Assembly (NCBI GenBank): GCA_035235625.1
Contig: CP141147.1
Coordinates: 6,127,001-6,191,000 of the forward strand
Source: Saururus chinensis
Lineage: Eukaryota; Streptophyta; Magnoliopsida; Piperales; Saururaceae
Length of the DNA: 64,000 bases
Reading direction: 5' to 3'
Under the pieces are notes generated by a model. It was given only the letters and a program-made list of their open reading frames with translations. It did not search any database and had not been told where the DNA came from. Positions 58,690 to 64,000 of the stretch are shown here, in pieces. Position numbers and translations under genes: made by a program. Position 1 is the first letter of the stretch. The number at the start of each line of letters is the position of its first letter.

Positions 58690-59141
58690 TGTTGTGAACG
58701 TCCTAAGGGTCTACCATCAGGGCCACATGCTAGTGCAATAAGCTTTAATTACGTTAACATAAGGGGGCGTAGGCCTTAGGGTTGCTTAGAGTTATTAGTC
58801 ATTTCATAATTATTAAGGAGTTTATTGTTATTTCCAATTAATAATGCTTAGTGGGCTTTTAGGCTTTTGTTAGTGAGCCCATTAAGATTCTCTATTTAAG
58901 TGTAAGGGCTATGCTCAGTGAGATTAGTGAATGAATTATTGAGTTTCTTGTCTTCTCCCATTTCTTCCTTGTCTCTTCCTCTTTCATGACGGCCATGCCG
59001 CTTCCTCTCCCCTTTCCCGGCCATCTAGTACTACTTCCTTCCCCTATCCCGGCTTTTAGGCCGTTGTGGACACCGGTTCACAACATTTGGTAGGGGAAGG
59101 GAGCGGCGCATGATGGCCGTTGTGGACACCGGTTCACAACA
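58690..59141 (+). mobile_element. TRIM-like LTR element with partial second LTR
   Basis: One LTR (58,690-59,085) starts TGTTGTGAACG and ends GGTTCACAACA. A primer-site-like TTTGGTAGGGG follows, then about 33 bp of interior, then the last 23 bases of a second LTR ending at 59,141. Flanks AAGAC and AAGGC match at four of five bases. It is non-coding and related to 50,898-51,341. Confidence 0.7.
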
Positions 59142-60437
59142 AAGGCTCTACCCACAAATCTTTATTCTACAACTCTTTGCTCGAATTACTATGGTAATGC
59201 ATTTTATTTTTCCCCCAAACTCAAGGAACCATACCTCCACTTGCACAAGATTGTCCCCCTCTCAAATCATGCCCTACCCAAACTCATTTCTCAGTCTTCT
59301 CTTGCTAATTTCTCCTTACAACACTCTTGCTGAATTGCACAATATTGAATGCCCTCTCATTCAGCACAACTGCCCTTTATATAGAGGAGAGGGTCTAGCA
59401 AAGATTAATACTACTAAAGCTTTGCTATCCCTTTACAAAATTTGTCATACAAGTATCACATCCTGAGTACAACTAGGAAACTTGCTCATTGCTTACTCAA
59501 GACCTCTATTCGGAGTCCCAATCCTATTAGGATTCAACTTTTGTCTTCCTTCTAGAGTCCTGCCTTCCTCAAGTAGCCTTCAAACTTCTATTTTTGCTTA
59601 ATGCCCTTAGCTTGCATGCTTCTTGCTTCAGCAAAATCCGTATCACGTCCACCTTATAGAGTTTTGAGTGACACTAAGATTTAGCTTTTTTCGCAACCAC
59701 TAGCTTTCGGGTTTCCCATTTACATTGGGCTTCAGCCCACACTCCTAGTCGTATTAGGATCCTTGTCAATGACCAACGACTAGCTTCATTGTATATTCAC
59801 ACTCAGCCAATCGTCTTGAACGAGAACCACTACCTACACATATGAGCATGGTAGCCTGCATGTGCCCCCATGAATCCGGCCATCCACATCTAAGTCCTAC
59901 TTAATATAGAACTCCCTAACATCAAGTTAATGTGCATAGGACTGCCTCCTATGTTGATGGCCTTATTGGCCATCTATTCCGAGTAGAAATAGGACTTCCT
60001 ATAACTTGTCTGTCCAACTCACAAACATCATTGTTGATGCGCACACTTGCCCCAAAATATGATTGCATTGGTTGCTTGCATGACAAAGCTGAGAGGGTAC
60101 CCAACCCCCACGTATTTGAAGGAGTTGAAGAGCCAACACCTCCCGCGGAGAGAGGTCGAAATGGCCAGTCCTACCTATTCACATAAGGGCCCCATATGCA
60201 TGTGCGGGTCATGCTAGGCTATGATTTGCTGCCTAGTGTCTGATAAAAGCTTGGCTTGAACCAGGCACAAAGCCTAGGCCAAGCTGCCAAAGACTCCAAA
60301 AAGAATCATTGGAAGCTGCTCTTAATCCTCCAATGGCACTTATTAGCAAATTACTATATATACCCCCCAATATAGACATTTTTTTAATTATGGTGGCATT
60401 ATGTCAGCTAACAAAGGGGTGTTCCCTTATAAATAGG
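59142..60437 (-). other. Repeat-like region with an LTR-type promoter
   Basis: No gene is recognised. The minus strand shows CCTCTATATAAAGGGCAG at about 59,372-59,389, a TATA setting typical of plant LTRs, but ends and family were not found. Open frames here are not gene-like. Confidence 0.3.
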
Positions 60438-60581
60438 AAAACAATATTTTCACATAAAACAATCACACGAGTTTTGATTGGTCTAGATAAGTGAGCCCAT
60501 GTGAACTTTGTATTAGGCCCACTTGCAAAGTCCAATCAAAACTCTTGTGTGAGTTTTTGTTGTGAAAATATCACTATCCTC
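60438..60581. mobile_element. Small foldback MITE
   Basis: Arms of about 45-50 bases pair: ATATTTTCACA and GAGTTTTGATTGG on the left against CCAATCAAAACTC and TGTGAAAATAT on the right. ATAAATAGG (60,429-60,437) and ATAAATAAG (60,582-60,590) are candidate 9-bp target copies with one mismatch, which would suggest a Mutator-type MITE. Confidence 0.6.
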
Positions 60582-60659
60582 ATAAATAAGATGCAGAGGG
60601 AAGGGGATTTTTCAGTCCTCATCTCTCAATCTACTAAATCTCTCTAGTTATTCAAGAAC

Positions 60660-62800
60660 TGTAATGCCCCTGATTTTTCTATGATTTTTTGTAATTTTTC
60701 TGCTATTTTTTTGGTCATTTTTGGCAGAAAATATAACGCTTCAGCATATTCATATTTATGTATTTACCCTAGTATTTAAACTCGTAGAGTCGGGTGTGGG
60801 GCTTAGTCGTAGGCCGCGGGCCTCGATGCGCGCTTTCGGTGCAAATTTTGGAGGTATAACACTTAAATAGTAAGTTAACGCGTGTTAGGGACATGAATAG
60901 AAAAAAAGATATAAAAACTCTGGAAGCAGTCAATGCATTCTAGTAACATCAAGATGCATGGAAATATTACAAACATCCAATGAGTTTTGTGAGAACCCGA
61001 GAGATATTTCGGTCGCTCTGTTGCCCCTCCTTCGTCATCAGATTTCGCTGGTTCTTACCGGGATCTACTTCGCCTTACAGCCGCCATGTCCTCTTCGCTC
61101 CTCCACGAGGTACGAAACTTTTCTTCAGTTTTTCTCTCCTTAAAAATTCATTTTTTGGGATGTGGGGGTGCGATTTTGACGTCGTTTGCAGCTGCCCTCA
61201 ACTAGAATTATGTTTGTTTGGCTACTAGGAACCCATTGGCGTTGGCTAGAGCCGCCGCCATGCTTTCTTCGCTCCGCCATGAGCTACTGATACTTTGGTT
61301 GGGTTTTATTCTTATTTTCATCTCACTGTCCAAAGAATTTTTTTGAGACGCCGGTGTTTTCGGTCTTCGTTCGGCCACTAATCGGACTCCATCCAGCCTA
61401 CCTCGACTTGGTGTCAGTTGGTGGTTGCCGTTTCCGACCCCGCTTCGCCCCTATTGTCTTGCTCCACCTAGTTAGATGCTTTGAGTGTGTATCAGGTCGT
61501 TGCCATCGGTGAGCCGTAGGCCATTTGGCCATCGTGGGCTCTGCCCCAGCTCGGCGACAATGAGGGCCAGCCCCACTTGGTGAATTACACCTCTGCCCAG
61601 GATGGGCCGCTTACCCTTCGCCCTTTTACGTGCGAGATGCACGACTGCCCGCACCATTGGCATTGGTTGTGGGTGGCGATCGGCGATGTCGCCACTTCTA
61701 TTGGCCACCACCTTTTGACCCTAGCTCGGATGCCCTTTTGTGGGCATTGGGCCACTACCATCCGACCCATCTCCCCCTAGATTGGCCCTTATTGGCCACG
61801 TGTGCATGTGACCACACATGCATTTCAGGGTTTAGGCACCACATTTGTGCCACCTAACCATTGGATGGTTTTGCCATCGAATGGAGATGACCACCAGGGT
61901 CCTCCACCCCCTCCTCTATCCTCGAGAGTCGCCCTACACCCTCTGCCCTCATGTGGTCCCTTGTTGAAGCGAACTCACTGCCATTGGGTGTTGTCCACGG
62001 TCAATTTTGACGTCTTGCGGCCAGCTGAGTACTTCTCAGCCGCCGGCCAACCTTCAGTGAGTATACCCTTGACCTCAGGTCGCACCGCCACTTATGTTGG
62101 CATGATCTTTCTCTCGGCCACCCCTAGTATGCCACCATGGATCGCAGATGGGGCCACATTGACTTGTGTCACCCCGTTTGGCCGTGAGTATTTCCGACAC
62201 TTCTTAAACCCTCGGGACAACAACTTTCTCATCTTAGCAATGCATTTGCCTGCCAACTCCACAGCTAACACCGCCACCGTCATATGCTCGCCATCAAACG
62301 TCATGATTATGAGGTAGGGGAGCTTTGAACTTGTAATTTCATGATAGAATGCTTTTAATGTGTAGCAGCATGCTAGGGTTGTATGATTCAATGTTTGGAT
62401 GTCAAAGCACGATACGTTTGCTTGATGTAAGAGGATGAATTATGTCATGTTGAAATGTATATGACATGCATGTGAGCTGTAAGTATGTTTGATGCATGTG
62501 GAATATGTATGTGCCAATGATGGCTAGCGTGTATGTTTGTAAGCTACATATGTGGAATGTGTATGTGCTAGTGATGGCTAGCATGTATGTTTGTAAGCTA
62601 CATATGTGGAATGTGTATGTGCTAGTAATGAGTAGCGTGTATGTTTGTAAGCTACGTATGTAGAATCTGTATGTGCTAGTGATGGCTAGCGTGTATGTTT
62701 GTAAGCTACATATGTGGAATATGTATGTGCTAGTGATGACTAGCGAGTATGATAATAAGCTATGTTTGGAAGTATGTATATGTTATACGTGTGTGTGATG
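60660..62800 (+). mobile_element. LTR-like sequence with TGTAATGCCCC start
   Basis: It begins TGTAATGCCCCTGATTTTTC, the same kind of start as the other gypsy-type LTRs in this window, and has a GC-rich middle (61,000-62,300) followed by a tandem array. The right end was not identified, so length and solo/complete status are unknown. The open frames at 61,472-62,317 overlap on both strands and have no family motifs; they are taken as LTR sequence rather than genes. Confidence 0.45.
62467..62790. repeat. 54-bp tandem repeat, about 5-6 units
   Basis: TGGCTAGCGTGTATG or a variant starts at 62,521, 62,575, 62,629, 62,683 and 62,737, exactly 54 bp apart, with a degenerate unit before. Units carry GTAAGCTACATATGTGGAAT. 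Confidence 0.9.
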
Positions 62801-64000
62801 GACATTGATGCACTAAAATAATGTTCAATTAAATATTTTCAAATTTTGAATTGCAATTCTATTTTGTGTTAATTCATTACTTATTTGGGCTATTTATGTT
62901 TTGCATAGGTTAGTTGGACCTTAATTGAGTTTACATGTCTAAACAGGCTTCAATAGGATCCAAGTAGAAGGAGTGAAGCCCAACTACCCAAAGATATTTA
63001 AAAATCAAGAATGGGCTCCTAATGGTCTAAACATGTATGGAATGGTCAAACACAACCTTTTGGACCTGTTGGATTTGAGATTTGCATCAAGAGAACTAAA
63101 TTAGGAAAGAAGCTAATTCGGACAGATTGACACAACCTTAGTATTTAGACCGTATCTTTATATGTATAATTCGGATTGATACGATTCTAGTGGAATTGGA
63201 AAGAAGACTTCCGTGGATACAATTATTATTTTAGGAAGAAATTCAAAATTCCGAAGATTTATGGGTTGAATTCGGAATGCAAAGGGACAACTAGTTAATT
63301 AACCCGAGGCTAGTACATAGAGAATCTTTTCATTGGTTGTGATTGATATACATAAGGAAAGACAATGAGGCTGATTGGATAACTAAAAGAATATTTAAAG
63401 ATACTTATTTGCTAAATAAATCATTGATTTATTTGTTTAATTTAGAATATAATCATTGCCAAAGAAGAAACCAATCAGGCAATCAATCAGGATGTAATCT
63501 AGAGATATGATTGGACTTTCTCCTTTGAAGCAACCCCTTCTACTCCTATAAATAGAGGGGTGGACGTGATAGAGGCATCATCCCCTCCTCTTTGGAGCTC
63601 TCTTCTCCTATTTTTCTTCTCTTCTTTTCTATTTTTATTTTTAGTTTTATTGTAATGGCTTTCTAAGCTTTCAAGCTAAGGCTAGAGGTGATTTGTAACA
63701 ATCTAATGGAGTTCTATTCATGTTTCATCAATGGTTTCAAGTAAGTATTGGTTATTTAAAGTGACATTCATTTAGTATTGTTCTTTTTCTTGTTTCTTTG
63801 TGATTTAGATACATAAGATGCTTGAAGGCTCTCCTTCTTGATCTTTTGTGATTTGGATATATAGAAATCTTAAAGAAACAATTATTTTTGTCCTTCATCT
63901 ATTCAAAGCATTTTCTATCTTTGTTTTTTCTTTTAATGTTCATATCTTCCAGTTATATAGAATTTTCATTCGATTCTAATTGAGATAACATGACACATGA
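62801..64000 (+). other. Probable LTR promoter region at window end
   Basis: No gene is recognised. CTCCTATAAATAGAGGGGTG at about 63,544-63,563 is a TATA setting often seen in plant LTR retrotransposons, followed by a pyrimidine-rich leader. It may be the U3-R part of another LTR that continues beyond the window. Confidence 0.35.

Noticed and set aside
61472-62317. Cluster of open frames up to 171 codons on both strands
   Set aside because: GC-rich LTR-like sequence; frames overlap extensively and no recognised protein family is seen.

Overview
This is nuclear DNA from a flowering plant. The evidence is a restorer-of-fertility-like PPR gene, a spliced plant-specific secreted-protein gene, a Mutator-like transposon carrying a plant mobile domain gene, and deeply nested LTR retrotransposons with Met-tRNA-type primer sites. 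The strong GC enrichment at the 5' ends of both host genes, against AT-rich surroundings, leans toward a monocot; this is an inference and no species is claimed.

Layout. 1-8,180: a decayed Ty1/copia element on the minus strand with other LTR-derived DNA inside it. 9,372-31,006: one old non-coding LTR retrotransposon (minus strand, called F here) inflated to about 21.6 kb by nested insertions: a related solo LTR in its interior (12,416-14,154), a decayed Ty3/gypsy element with gag-pol remnants (G, 15,272-22,970) in its 5' LTR, and a giant solo LTR (E, 23,623-30,874) in the same LTR, itself split by another giant solo LTR (D, 26,104-29,371). 32,120-33,168: a copia LTR-gag fragment. 35,448-37,667: an intact, intronless P-class PPR gene of about 18 repeats. 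38,664-39,070: a 103-bp tandem repeat. 39,859-40,911: a Mutator-like transposase fragment holding a foldback MITE. 41,028-44,467: a third giant solo LTR (H), same family as E.

45,802-52,103 (minus): a three-exon host gene for a 255-residue secreted protein resembling plant Expp1 proteins. Its 5.45-kb first intron holds a short non-autonomous LTR element, a Tourist/Harbinger MITE, a Stowaway-like MITE split by a solo LTR, and a long imperfect hairpin.

52,447-58,080: a Mutator-like element (MULE) with long terminal inverted repeats and a perfect 9-bp target duplication. It carries two genes on the minus strand: a MURA-type transposase (DDE residues, SWIM and zinc-knuckle motifs present, N-terminal DNA-binding region disrupted) and a multi-exon plant mobile domain gene with a few disabling changes. 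It sits about 340 bp upstream of the Expp1-like start codon. From 58,690 to the end lie a TRIM-like element, a foldback MITE, an LTR-like unit with a 54-bp tandem array, and further LTR-like promoter sequence.

Only two genes look like working host genes: the PPR gene and the Expp1-like gene. Most of the rest is transposon-derived. The most notable points are the nearly complete MULE pairing a transposase with a plant mobile domain gene, the decipherable nesting order of the LTR block, the 54-57-bp tandem arrays found inside LTRs of separate families, and the short upstream ORF that ends on the PPR start codon.
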